From contig JAZGBC010000240.1 in assembly GCA_036444495.1 (NCBI GenBank), positions 1-19,305 on the forward strand: a stretch of DNA of 19,305 nucleotides, written 5' to 3'. The notes beneath the pieces were generated by a model, which ran no database searches, was not told where the DNA came from, and worked only from the letters and a program-made list of their open reading frames with translations. This stretch comes from JAZGBC01 sp036444495 (GTDB lineage: Bacteria; Pseudomonadota; Alphaproteobacteria; Kiloniellales; J153). Of the stretch, positions 1 through 7,424 are shown in pieces. Positions within the stretch are counted from its first letter, which is position 1. Every line of letters starts with the position of its first letter. A program made the position numbers and the translations under genes.

Positions 1-61
1 TTTACGTCAAAGCTCCGGAAAAATTTGAAGGAATCGCGTCTTTCGGCACTAAATCGCCTGG

Positions 62-90
62 AATATATGGACGCCGCCCCGGGAAGGCAA
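62..90 (-). promoter_or_regulatory. Predicted sigma70-type promoter firing leftward out of the window
   Basis: On the minus strand a -35 TTGCCT (85-90) and a -10 TATATT (62-67) are separated by exactly 17 bases. The -10 matches consensus at 5 of 6 positions and the -35 at 4 of 6. The gene served lies beyond position 1. In many alphaproteobacteria rpoZ sits beside folK/NYN genes, so rpoZ is a guess from gene order, not something seen here. The rest of 1-169 has no gene I can support, only a 7-bp hairpin (130-136/147-153) just past the folK stop that could help end its transcript but lacks a T run. Confidence 0.45.
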
Positions 91-169
91 GGCGCTTCGC
101 CCCGGTTTTCGGCTCCCTGCGCCCCCGATCCGGCCTTTTCCGTTGGAGGCCGGGAGCCGCGCCGACCAG

Positions 170-664
170 CTAATCCATGGGTTCGGCCGCTTGGTCGGCG
201 GGCAGGTCCAGGGCCATTTCCGCCGCCGTCAGGCCGCTCACCGGGTGGCGCCAGCCTGGCGCGATCTCGGCCAGCGGCAGGACGACAAAGGCCCGGCCGG
301 CCAGGCGCGGATGGGGCAGGACCGGGGCCTCGCCGGGGGCGCTGCGCCGCTCGCCATAGGCGAGTAGATCCAGGTCCAGGATTCGCGCCTCGTTGCGCCT
401 GCGCCGGGCGCGCCCGAAATCCGCCTCGATGCGGTGCAGCAGCGCCAGCAGCTCGGCCGGCGCCAGCCCCGTCTCGACCGCCGCCACGCCATTGACGAAC
501 CAGGGCTGATCCGAAGCCGGCACCGGGGCGCTGCGGTACCAGCGCGAGCGCCGCAGCACCTTCACTCCGGCGGCCTCCAGCGCCGTGAGCGCCGCCTCGC
601 AGGTCGCGCGCGGTTCGCCATGGCGCGGGCTGGGCAGGTTCGCCCCGAGGCCGATCAGGATCAA
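170..664 (-). CDS. folK: 2-amino-4-hydroxy-6-hydroxymethyldihydropteridine pyrophosphokinase
   Basis: This cytoplasmic folate-pathway enzyme transfers pyrophosphate from ATP to 6-hydroxymethyl-7,8-dihydropterin, the substrate of FolP. The 164-residue protein is the usual length. It opens with the family's GLGANL strand and carries RSRWYRSAPV and PWFVNGV in the first half. It has the signature basic run leading into ARILDLDLL (catalytic Asp pair) and the late LPHPRL...FVVLPLAEIAP block. The start is read as TTG at 664-662, because a clean AAGGAG (678-673) lies 8 bases upstream and no better start exists in frame. The gene is divergent from the NYN gene. folP and folB are not in the window. The N-terminal and catalytic motifs leave little doubt about function. 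Confidence 0.95.
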   Translation of the reverse strand: MILIGLGANLPSPRHGEPRATCEAALTALEAAGVKVLRRSRWYRSAPVPASDQPWFVNGVAAVETGLAPAELLALLHRIEADFGRARRRRNEARILDLDLLAYGERRSAPGEAPVLPHPRLAGRAFVVLPLAEIAPGWRHPVSGLTAAEMALDLPADQAAEPMD

Positions 665-693
665 AATTCGTGCTCCTTACACTCGACTGGCCC

Positions 694-723
694 TTGCGGG
701 GACCGGCCTTAAGATTAGATAAT
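694..723 (+). promoter_or_regulatory. Weak candidate promoter for the NYN-UDG pair
   Basis: TTGCGG (694-699) and GATAAT (718-723) are 18 bases apart on the plus strand, upstream of the NYN gene. The -10 is a fair match and the -35 is poor. It would give a leader of about 110 bases. A second AT-rich patch at 818-825 has no suitably spaced -35. Confidence 0.25.
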
Positions 724-747
724 GCTACACAAGGAACGGCGCAGGGG

Positions 748-763
748 GGCCGGAATTCCGGCC
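748..763. promoter_or_regulatory. 16-bp perfect palindrome in the folK/NYN divergent spacer
   Basis: GGCCGGAATTCCGGCC is a perfect palindrome centred between 755 and 756, 84 bases from the folK start and 75 from the NYN start. It could be an operator shared by the two divergent genes. The regulator is unknown, and a chance palindrome in GC-rich DNA cannot be excluded. Confidence 0.3.
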
Positions 764-837
764 GGCGCCGATTGTTCGTCCACGCACTTACGGCCAGAGA
801 TTGGATAACGTGGTGCCTATATATTGCCGAGGGTACA

Positions 838-1467
838 ATGCATTTTTATCCGCAGGAACGCGTCGCCCTGTTCATAGACGGCGCAAACCTCTACGCCACT
901 GCACGGGCGCTTAACTTCGATATCGATTACAAGCGCCTGCTGGAACTCTTCTCATCGGAATGTAATCTGATTCGCGCTTTCTATTACACGGCGCTCATCG
1001 AAGATCAGGATTACTCGCCGATCCGGCCGCTGGTCGACTGGCTCGACTACAACGGCTACACCATGGTGACCAAGCCGACCAAGGAATTCACCGATTCCAC
1101 CGGCCGGCGCAAGATCAAGGGCAACATGGACATCGAGCTGGCCATCGACGTGATGGAGATGGCCCAGCACCTCGACCATGTCGTCCTGTTCTCGGGCGAC
1201 GGCGATTTCCGCCGGCTGGTCGAAGCCGTCCAGCGCAAGGGGGTCCGGGTTACCGTGATCTCCACCGTGCGCTCGCAGCCGGCCATGGTCGCCGACGAGT
1301 TGCGCCGGCAGGCGGACGTCTTTCTCGATCTGACGGACTTCCAGGAAAAGTTGGAACGCGAGCTTCCGCCGGACCACCCGCGGGCACGCATGCGCGAACC
1401 CACGGATGTCCCCTACGATGACGAGGAAGAGGAGGACGAAGACTACTACGAGTCCCAGCCGGCCTGA
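838..1467 (+). CDS. NYN domain (LabA/DUF88-like, PIN-fold) protein, probable RNase
   Basis: The 209-residue protein has an N-terminal NYN/PIN-like fold. FIDGAN holds Asp14, GNMDIELAID holds Asp98, and SGDGDF holds Asp121/Asp123. These acidic positions bind metal in NYN-family nucleases. Members are thought to cut RNA, but the substrate here is unknown. The C-terminal 30 residues are strongly acidic (a run of D/E) and probably disordered. The start at 838 is chosen because homology begins immediately (the VALFIDGANLY strand) and GAGGG lies 5 bases upstream. A longer in-frame reading from 670 would overlap the folK start region and has no family similarity. The stop is 14 bases before the glycosylase start, so the two are probably co-transcribed. 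Confidence 0.88.
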   Translation: MHFYPQERVALFIDGANLYATARALNFDIDYKRLLELFSSECNLIRAFYYTALIEDQDYSPIRPLVDWLDYNGYTMVTKPTKEFTDSTGRRKIKGNMDIELAIDVMEMAQHLDHVVLFSGDGDFRRLVEAVQRKGVRVTVISTVRSQPAMVADELRRQADVFLDLTDFQEKLERELPPDHPRARMREPTDVPYDDEEEEDEDYYESQPA

Positions 1468-1481
1468 GGCAACGTCGGAGT

Positions 1482-2168
1482 ATGCCAAGGGGGGCGCCGA
1501 CGGCCGCCGAGCCAGCCCGCGGGGCGGCGTTCGCCGATCCGGATTCCGCCTGTTCGTTCTGTCCGCGCCTGTCCGCCTTTCGCCAGGCCAACCGAGAGCG
1601 TTATCCCGACTTCCACAACGCGCCGGTCGCCTCCTTTGGCGATGGCACCGCAAGCCTCTTGATCGTCGGTCTGGCCCCGGGTCTCAAGGGCGCCAACCGC
1701 ACCGGCCGGCCCTTCACCGGCGACTATGCCGGCGACCTGCTCTATGACACGCTGCACAAGTTCAGCTTCGCGCGGGGTTCCTATGCGAAGCGTGCGGACG
1801 ATGGACTGCAACTTGCCGGTTGCCGGATCACCAATGCGGTGCGTTGCGTGCCGCCGGAAAACAAGCCGACGACCGCCGAGATCAGGACCTGCGGGAACTT
1901 CCTGGCGAGGGAGTTGGCCGCCCTGCCCCGACTGCGCGCGGTCCTGGCACTGGGTACCCTTGCCCATGGCGCGGTGCTCGGCGCGCTGGGCGAGCGCAAG
2001 AGCCGCTACCCCTTCCGGCACGGCGAGACGCACGCGCTGCCGAGCGGCCTGCTGCTGGCCGATAGCTATCACTGCTCGCGCTACAACACGAACACCGGAC
2101 GCTTGACCGTGGAGATGTTCGAAGCGGTCTTCGCCGGGCTCAGGGAGCGGTTGGTCGTCGAGGCCTAA
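1482..2168 (+). CDS. Uracil-DNA glycosylase, family 5-type (UdgB-like, Fe-S cluster)
   Basis: This protein should remove uracil, and possibly other deaminated bases, from DNA as the first step of base-excision repair. Four cysteines at 24, 27, 122 and 137 (CxxC, then C-x14-C) match the Fe-S cluster pattern of family 4/5 glycosylases. Motif A is GLAPG (63-67), followed by NRTGRPFTGDYAG. The absence of a polar catalytic Asp/Asn in motif A, where family 1 and 2 enzymes carry one, points to family 5. The late motif DSYHCSRYN contains His197. Length, 228 aa, is normal. The nearest Shine-Dalgarno (GGAG, 1477-1480) is unusually close to the ATG, so coupling from the NYN stop may help. The stop overlaps the smpB stop by four bases in convergent orientation. 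Confidence 0.9.
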   Translation: MPRGAPTAAEPARGAAFADPDSACSFCPRLSAFRQANRERYPDFHNAPVASFGDGTASLLIVGLAPGLKGANRTGRPFTGDYAGDLLYDTLHKFSFARGSYAKRADDGLQLAGCRITNAVRCVPPENKPTTAEIRTCGNFLARELAALPRLRAVLALGTLAHGAVLGALGERKSRYPFRHGETHALPSGLLLADSYHCSRYNTNTGRLTVEMFEAVFAGLRERLVVEA

Positions 2169-2629
2169 CCCCGGTCGCGCATGAGGCGCGCCTTCTGGCG
2201 CTGCCAGTCCCGCTTCTTCTCGCTCTCGCGCTTGTCCGCCTTGCGCTTGCCGCGCGCCAGGGCGAGCTCGATCTTGGCGATCCCCCGCTCGTTGAAATAG
2301 ATGGACAGCGGCACGATCGTATAGCCGCCACGCCGGATCTCGCCGATCAAGCGGTTGAGCTCGCGCCGATGCAGCAGCAGCTTGCGCGGCCGGCGCGGTT
2401 CGTGGTTGTTGCGGCTGGCGGGCTCGTAGGGCGGGATGTGCGCGTTGCGCAGGAAGAGCTCGCCGCCTTCGTCGTTCGCGTAGGCCTCGGCGATGGAGCC
2501 CCGCCCTAGGCGCAGCGACTTGACCTCGGTACCGGTCAGCGCGAGGCCGGCCTCGAGCGTGTCCTCGATTTGGTAATCGTGACGCGCCCGGCGGTTCTGC
2601 GCGACAATGCGTTTCGCGCCTCCGGACAT
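2165..2629 (-). CDS. smpB: SsrA (tmRNA)-binding protein SmpB
   Basis: SmpB binds tmRNA and brings it to stalled ribosomes for trans-translation. The 154-residue protein shows the full family pattern. The N-terminal half contains QNRRARHDY, LALTGTEVKSLR and the AHIPPYEP stretch of the OB-fold. After RKLLLHRREL, the basic C-terminal tail (KRESEKKRDWQRQKARLM) inserts as a helix in the decoding centre. It lies 19 bases downstream of dapA on the same strand and probably shares its transcript. The ATG at 2629 has only a weak ribosome-binding site, which suggests coupling to dapA. The tmRNA gene is not in this window. Confidence 0.97.
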   Translation of the reverse strand: MSGGAKRIVAQNRRARHDYQIEDTLEAGLALTGTEVKSLRLGRGSIAEAYANDEGGELFLRNAHIPPYEPASRNNHEPRRPRKLLLHRRELNRLIGEIRRGGYTIVPLSIYFNERGIAKIELALARGKRKADKRESEKKRDWQRQKARLMRDRG

Positions 2630-2648
2630 CTCGGATGCGGCCGCCCGG

Positions 2649-3536
2649 TCAATTGATCAGGCCGGCATGGGCCATGGCGTCGCGGACTCTCGACTCCGTC
2701 TCGGGCTTCACGCAGACCAACGGCAGACGCAGACGGTTCTCGCACAGGCCCAGCAGGCTGGCCGCGTACTTCACGGGGCCCGGGCTGGATTCGACGAACA
2801 GCGCCTCGTGCAACGGCATGAGGCGGTCGTTGATCTTTTCCACCGTGTCCAGATCGCCGCGCTGCCAGGCCTCGTGCAGATCGGCGCATTGGCGCGGCGC
2901 CACGTTGGTGGTGACCGAGATGCAGCCGTGGCCACCCTGGGCCAGGAAGGGCACCACCGTGGCGTCCTCGCCCGAAATCTGGGTAAAGTCCTTGCCGATG
3001 GCCGCCTTGGTCTTGGCCGGCCGGGTCAGGTCCGCCGTGGCGTCCTTGACGCCGGCGATGTTCGGCAACTCAGCCAGGCGCGCCATAGTTTCGACAGACA
3101 TATCCACTACGCTGCGGCCGGGGATGTTGTAGATAATGATCGGGATCTCGACCGCGTCATGGATCGCCTTGTAGTGCTGATAGAGGCCCTCCTGGGTCGG
3201 CTTGTTGTAGTAGGGCGTGACCACCAGCACCGCGTCGGCACCCGCTTCCTTGGCGTGGCGGGTCAGGCTGATCGCCTCCACCGTCGAGTTGGAGCCGCTG
3301 CCCGCGATGACCGGCACCTTGCCCTTGGCCACCTCGACGCACAGCTCGGTCACCCGCATGTGCTCCTCGTGCGACAGGACCGGCGATTCGCCGGTCGTGC
3401 CGCAGGGCACCACGGCGTGGCTGCCCTGGTCGATCTGCCATTGGACGAAGTTCTGGAACGCCGCCTCGTCCACGCTCCCGTTCGAGAACGGCGTGATGAG
3501 GGCTGGAATAGAGCCCTTGAACATGGGGCCAGACAT
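2649..3536 (-). CDS. dapA: 4-hydroxy-tetrahydrodipicolinate synthase
   Basis: DapA condenses pyruvate with aspartate-semialdehyde, the first committed step to lysine and meso-diaminopimelate. The 295-residue TIM barrel carries the expected residues: GTTGES (46-51), Tyr110 in PYYNKP, Tyr136 in YNIPGR, Arg141, and the Schiff-base lysine Lys164 in GVKDAT. The ISGEDA and GGHGCISVTTN blocks follow. The start ATG at 3536 has a good GGGGAG site six bases upstream. It precedes smpB on the same strand, an order common in alphaproteobacteria. It is divergent from the lytic transglycosylase, which suits a shared cell-wall context, since DAP is the peptidoglycan cross-link residue. Confidence 0.97.
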   Translation of the reverse strand: MSGPMFKGSIPALITPFSNGSVDEAAFQNFVQWQIDQGSHAVVPCGTTGESPVLSHEEHMRVTELCVEVAKGKVPVIAGSGSNSTVEAISLTRHAKEAGADAVLVVTPYYNKPTQEGLYQHYKAIHDAVEIPIIIYNIPGRSVVDMSVETMARLAELPNIAGVKDATADLTRPAKTKAAIGKDFTQISGEDATVVPFLAQGGHGCISVTTNVAPRQCADLHEAWQRGDLDTVEKINDRLMPLHEALFVESSPGPVKYAASLLGLCENRLRLPLVCVKPETESRVRDAMAHAGLIN

Positions 3537-3602
3537 GGCTTCTCCCCGCTCGAAAGCTTGGGTTTATCCTGGGGCAGCCGCTTTCGGCCGCCGGCTTCCT
3601 CG

Positions 3603-3631
3603 ACCATAGCGGCTGGCAAAATGGCCGGCAA
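3603..3631 (-). promoter_or_regulatory. Candidate sigma70 promoter for dapA-smpB
   Basis: On the minus strand a -35 TTGCCG (3626-3631) and a -10 TATGGT (3603-3608) are separated by exactly 17 bases, each matching consensus at 4 of 6 positions. Transcription would start near 3596, leaving a leader of about 60 bases before dapA. The GC-rich surroundings make chance matches possible. Confidence 0.35.
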
Positions 3632-3735
3632 GGCCGCCTGCTCCCGCTTTTACTGGCCTAAATCGGTAAATGAAACTTAAACTTTGGCCCGATACTGTGA
3701 CCATCTTGGGGCAATCCACGGCGGAATCGGGACCG

Positions 3736-5796
3736 ATGAAGAGAGGCATCTGCGTGGCTATCCTGGCCGCCTGGCTGGCGGCCGTTCCCGCCTGGGCGCA
3801 CCAGAGCGCGCCGGCGCCATCCGCCAAGCCGGGCCACGGCCTGCTCTCCCAGAAAGACCGGCAGCTTTACACCGAGGCCTTCCGCAAGGCGAAATCCGGC
3901 AAGTTCCGGCGCGCACGCAAGCTGGCGCAAAGAGCCAAGGACCCGTCGCTGGCCAAGGCCGTGAAATGGCTGGAACTGACCGAACCGGGCCGGGACGGCA
4001 ACTTCGAGGGGGCCGCGGCCTTCCTCGAGGCCAATCCCGACTGGCCGCGACTGACCGCGCTTCAGCGCCGCGCCGAGCGGGCCATGCCCAGGAAGTGGCC
4101 TGACGCAAAGGTGCTCGCCTGGTTCGGAACACACCCGCCGATCTCGGCCGAAGGCGGCGCGCGCCACGCCGCGGCGCTGATGCGTGCCGGTGAAAAGGAA
4201 CGCGCGACCGCACTCCTGCGCGAAACCTGGGTATCGGCCAATTTCCCACGCCGCGACGAGCGGGCATTCCACAAGCGGTTCAAGAAGGTGCTGCGGCGCG
4301 AGGACCATATCGCGCGCCTGCACCGACTGCTCTGGGGCCGCAAATACGGCGCAGCCAAGCGCCAGGCACGCCGATTGGGTGGCGGCTACCCGGCGCTGGC
4401 CGAGGCGCGGCGCCAATTGGCCCGGCGCGCACCGGGCGTGGATTGGGCCGTCCGGCAAGTTCCGGCCGAGCTGAAACAAGATCCCGGGCTCATCTACGAT
4501 CGCGCCCGCTGGCGCCAGCGCAAGCGCCGCTACGAGGGCGTGATCGAGTTGCTGGACCCACCGAACCCGGACGCGCCCTATGCCGCGCGCTGGTGGCGTC
4601 TGCGCAAGTGGACGGTCCGCCAGGCGCTCATGGAGGGCGATATTTCCGTCGCCTACCGCATCGCCAGCGCCCACGGGCTGGAAAGGGGCCTAGGATTTGC
4701 CGAGGGCGAGTGGCTGGCCGGTTGGATCGCGCTGCGCTTTCTCGAGCGGCCCGAAACCGCCTATGGGCACTTCGAGCACCTTCATGACGGGGTGACCACG
4801 TCCATCAGCTTGGCGCGCAGCGCCTTCTGGGCCGGCGAGGCCGCCGGCGCCCTCGCCGAAAAAGAGCCGGAGGGCGATTGGGGTACGAAGGCGCTTGCCT
4901 GGTACAAAGCCGCCGCCAAGCACACGACCGCCTTCTACGGCCAGCTCGCCCGGCGCCGCCTCGGCCAGGCAATCCAGGTCGAGACGGCCCCTGCCGATCC
5001 GCCGGGGAAAGACGCCAGAGAAGCCTTCGAGCGAGGTGAGCTGGTGCGCATCGCCCGCCTGCTGGGCGAGATCGAGCAAGACAAGATCCAGGAGCGCTTC
5101 CTCAAGCGCCTCATCCTGCTCGCCGATTCGGCGAAGGATTACATTCTGGTGGCCGAGTTGGCGCGTGAGTTGGGGCGCAACGATCTGGCGGTACGCACCG
5201 CCAAGGCGGCGCGGAACGAAGGCGTCATGCTGGCCGAATATCTCTTCCCCTCGGTCCAACTGCCCAAGGGAGGAAATCCTGAGCCCGCTTTGGTGCTCGC
5301 CGTGGTCCGGCAGGAGAGCGGATTCTACCGCGGAGCGGTGAGCCACGCCGGCGCCCGCGGCCTGATGCAACTCCTGCCGCGCACGGCCAAGCGGGTAGCC
5401 CGCCGGATCAAGGAGAAGTACAGCCGCAAGCGCCTGCTCACCGATCCGGAGTACAACCTGCGCCTGGGGCGCGCCTACCTCGCCGATCTGACCGCGCGCT
5501 ATGACGACTCCTATGTCCTGGCGCTGGCCGCCTACAATGCCGGGCCATCGCGCGCGAACCGCTGGATCAAGGCCTTCGGCGACCCGCGCAAGGCCGAGGT
5601 CGATCCCGTGGACTGGATCGAGAGCATTCCCTTCGACGAAACCCGCAACTACGTGCAGCGTATCCTGGAGAGCCTGGTGATCTACCGCCACCATCTCGGC
5701 GCCGAAGACCGTGACCCCCTCATGGTGCGCCGGCTCGAAGCCACCGCGTCCTGGGCCACCCGCCAGACCACTCCCGACGATTCCTGTTGCCTTTGA
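3736..5796 (+). CDS. Soluble lytic murein transglycosylase (Slt70-like, GH23)
   Basis: This periplasmic enzyme cleaves the MurNAc-GlcNAc bond of peptidoglycan, forming 1,6-anhydro ends. The protein is 686 residues. Residues 1-20 form a classic signal peptide (MKRG, hydrophobic core, AWA then HQ cleavage site), which fixes the start at 3736 rather than at an in-frame ATG 22 codons earlier. A long, basic, helix-rich superhelical region (about 30-500) resembles the Slt70 U/L domains. The catalytic domain follows: Glu527 in RQESGF, then GARGLMQLLP and LAAYNAGPSR. The short tail ends in two cysteines. Length is close to that of E. coli Slt70. It is divergent from dapA. A dehalogenase gene follows 67 bases downstream and may be read through. 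Confidence 0.93.
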   Translation: MKRGICVAILAAWLAAVPAWAHQSAPAPSAKPGHGLLSQKDRQLYTEAFRKAKSGKFRRARKLAQRAKDPSLAKAVKWLELTEPGRDGNFEGAAAFLEANPDWPRLTALQRRAERAMPRKWPDAKVLAWFGTHPPISAEGGARHAAALMRAGEKERATALLRETWVSANFPRRDERAFHKRFKKVLRREDHIARLHRLLWGRKYGAAKRQARRLGGGYPALAEARRQLARRAPGVDWAVRQVPAELKQDPGLIYDRARWRQRKRRYEGVIELLDPPNPDAPYAARWWRLRKWTVRQALMEGDISVAYRIASAHGLERGLGFAEGEWLAGWIALRFLERPETAYGHFEHLHDGVTTSISLARSAFWAGEAAGALAEKEPEGDWGTKALAWYKAAAKHTTAFYGQLARRRLGQAIQVETAPADPPGKDAREAFERGELVRIARLLGEIEQDKIQERFLKRLILLADSAKDYILVAELARELGRNDLAVRTAKAARNEGVMLAEYLFPSVQLPKGGNPEPALVLAVVRQESGFYRGAVSHAGARGLMQLLPRTAKRVARRIKEKYSRKRLLTDPEYNLRLGRAYLADLTARYDDSYVLALAAYNAGPSRANRWIKAFGDPRKAEVDPVDWIESIPFDETRNYVQRILESLVIYRHHLGAEDRDPLMVRRLEATASWATRQTTPDDSCCL

Positions 5797-5863
5797 GGCC
5801 GCAAGGCGCTTGCCTAGGTGCCCAACATAATCTGTCGTCGCAGAACAGCCTGGGAAGGCCGCC

Positions 5864-6550
5864 ATGGGCAATCCAGCTTTCGCCGGCATCGGCGCCTGCG
5901 TTTTCGATGCCTACGGAACGCTGTTCGACGTGCACTCCGCCGTGGGACGCGGGGGAGCCGCGCTCGGCGGCAAGGCCGACAAGGTCTCGGCGCTCTGGCG
6001 TCAGAAGCAGTTGGAATACACCTGGCTGCGCAGCCTCATGGGGTCTCACGTGGACTTTTGGCAGGTCACCGGCGACGGGTTGGATTTCGCGCTGGCGGCC
6101 AACGAGGTGGACGACCCGGCCCTGCGCGACCGGTTGATGGAACTCTATCTCAGGCTGGACGCCTATCCCGACGTGACGGCCGCATTGGAGAGCCTGCGCG
6201 CGGGCGGCAAGAAGACGGCCATCCTGTCCAACGGTTCGCCGAAGATGCTGAATGCCGCCGTCAAGTCCGCCGGGCTCGAGGCACTGCTCGACGAAACCCT
6301 GTCGATCGAGGAGGTGGGCATCTACAAGCCCGACAGCCGGGTCTATCAACTCGCGGTCGATCGCCTGGGGGTAGAGGCAGGGCGAATCTGTTTCATCTCG
6401 ACCAATGGCTGGGACGCGCGCGGCGCGGCGCACTTCGGCTTCAAGGTCGCCTGGCTCAACCGCTTCGGGCAGCAACCCGAACGCCTGCCCGGCGAGCCCT
6501 CGGCGGTCATCACCTCGCTGGCCGAGTTGCCGGGCCTGCTCGGTCTCTGA
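5864..6550 (+). CDS. Haloacid dehalogenase, type II (HAD superfamily)
   Basis: The 228-residue protein matches (S)-2-haloacid dehalogenases, which hydrolyse 2-haloalkanoates to hydroxy acids through an aspartyl ester. Motif I is VFDAYGTLFD with nucleophile Asp15. The QKQLEYTWLRSLM helix carries the cap-domain Arg seen in this subgroup. Motif II is LSNGS, motif III is YKPDSRVY with Lys, and motif IV is STNGWDARGAAHFGF. The SxNxxD form of motif IV is typical of L-2-haloacid dehalogenases rather than phosphatases. True physiological substrates of chromosomal copies are often unknown. The ATG at 5864 has GGAAGG six bases upstream. Only four bases separate its stop from the hydrolase start, so the three genes 5864-8412 form an operon. 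Confidence 0.9.
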   Translation: MGNPAFAGIGACVFDAYGTLFDVHSAVGRGGAALGGKADKVSALWRQKQLEYTWLRSLMGSHVDFWQVTGDGLDFALAANEVDDPALRDRLMELYLRLDAYPDVTAALESLRAGGKKTAILSNGSPKMLNAAVKSAGLEALLDETLSIEEVGIYKPDSRVYQLAVDRLGVEAGRICFISTNGWDARGAAHFGFKVAWLNRFGQQPERLPGEPSAVITSLAELPGLLGL

Positions 6551-6554
6551 CTTG

Positions 6555-7424
6555 ATGGCGGAACGCGCGAACGGCTACCGGGAGCGCCGCTACAGCGCGA
6601 TCGACGGGCGGCGTCTTTATTTCCGGGATTACGGCGACCCCTTGGCGCCGGGCACGCCGCTGGTTTGCCTGGGCGGCCTGACCCGCAACTCGCGGGACTT
6701 TCACACCCTGGCGCGCCGGTTGGCGCCGCAACGGCGCGTGGTCTGTCCCGATTACCGCGGCCGGGGACAATCGGAATACGACGGCGACTGGCGCAAGTAC
6801 CGGGGCATGTCCATCCTGGGCGACATCGTCCAACTCCTCGCCGCGGCGGGCCTGCATCGTGTGGTCGTTTGCGGCACCTCCTTCGGCGGACTGCTGTCCA
6901 TGGGACTGGCGGTCGCCGTGCCCACGGCCTTGGCCGGGGTCATCCTGAACGACGTGGGCCCCGAGCTGAGCCCGGACGGCATGTCCCGGATCTTCGACTA
7001 TATCGGGCGGGACCGGCCGCAGCCCGACTGGGACGGTGCGATCGACGAAATGAAGTCCATGTTTCCCGCCATGGCCTTCCAGACCGAGGACGGCTGGCGC
7101 GACTTCGCCGAGGGAACCTTCCGGCGGGGCGAGGATAGCCTGCTGCACTTCAACTGGGACATCACCCTGGCCAAGGCCGTCATGGCCGACCGCGACGACA
7201 GCCAGGATCTTTGGCCCATGTACCGGGCGCTGGGCCAAGTGCCGGTGCTGGCGCTTAGGGGGGCCCGCTCCGACGTGCTCAGCGAGGAGATTTTCGCGCG
7301 CATGGCCAGCGAAAAGCCGGACCTCGTGCCGGTCACCATACCCGGCGTCGGCCACGTCCCCGCGCTCAGCGAACCGGAAGCGGTAGGCGCCATCGATGAC
7401 TTCCTCGCCCGCATCGATGCTTGA
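6555..7424 (+). CDS. Alpha/beta hydrolase fold protein
   Basis: The 289-residue single-domain alpha/beta hydrolase has a recognisable catalytic triad. Ser109 lies in the nucleophile elbow CGTSFGG, Asp240 follows RGARS, and His267 is in GVGHVPAL. An oxyanion-type LGGLTRNSRDF segment lies near residue 40, and PDYRGRGQSEY, the usual strand before the elbow, follows it. There is no signal peptide, so it is cytoplasmic. The substrate cannot be read from sequence; esterase, lactonase or C-C hydrolase activity are all possible. It lies between the dehalogenase (4-base gap) and the threonine dehydratase (overlap), so it is translated from the same message. Confidence 0.88.
   Translation: MAERANGYRERRYSAIDGRRLYFRDYGDPLAPGTPLVCLGGLTRNSRDFHTLARRLAPQRRVVCPDYRGRGQSEYDGDWRKYRGMSILGDIVQLLAAAGLHRVVVCGTSFGGLLSMGLAVAVPTALAGVILNDVGPELSPDGMSRIFDYIGRDRPQPDWDGAIDEMKSMFPAMAFQTEDGWRDFAEGTFRRGEDSLLHFNWDITLAKAVMADRDDSQDLWPMYRALGQVPVLALRGARSDVLSEEIFARMASEKPDLVPVTIPGVGHVPALSEPEAVGAIDDFLARIDA

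Noticed and set aside
2607..3680. 357-codon plus-strand open frame opposite dapA
   Set aside because: It is antisense to clear dapA and smpB sequence, has His/Arg/Asp-rich low-complexity composition and no family features. It is a high-GC artefact.
3670..3735. Upstream ATG for the lytic transglycosylase
   Set aside because: It would place 22 extra residues before a textbook signal peptide. The start at 3736 gives a normal export signal.
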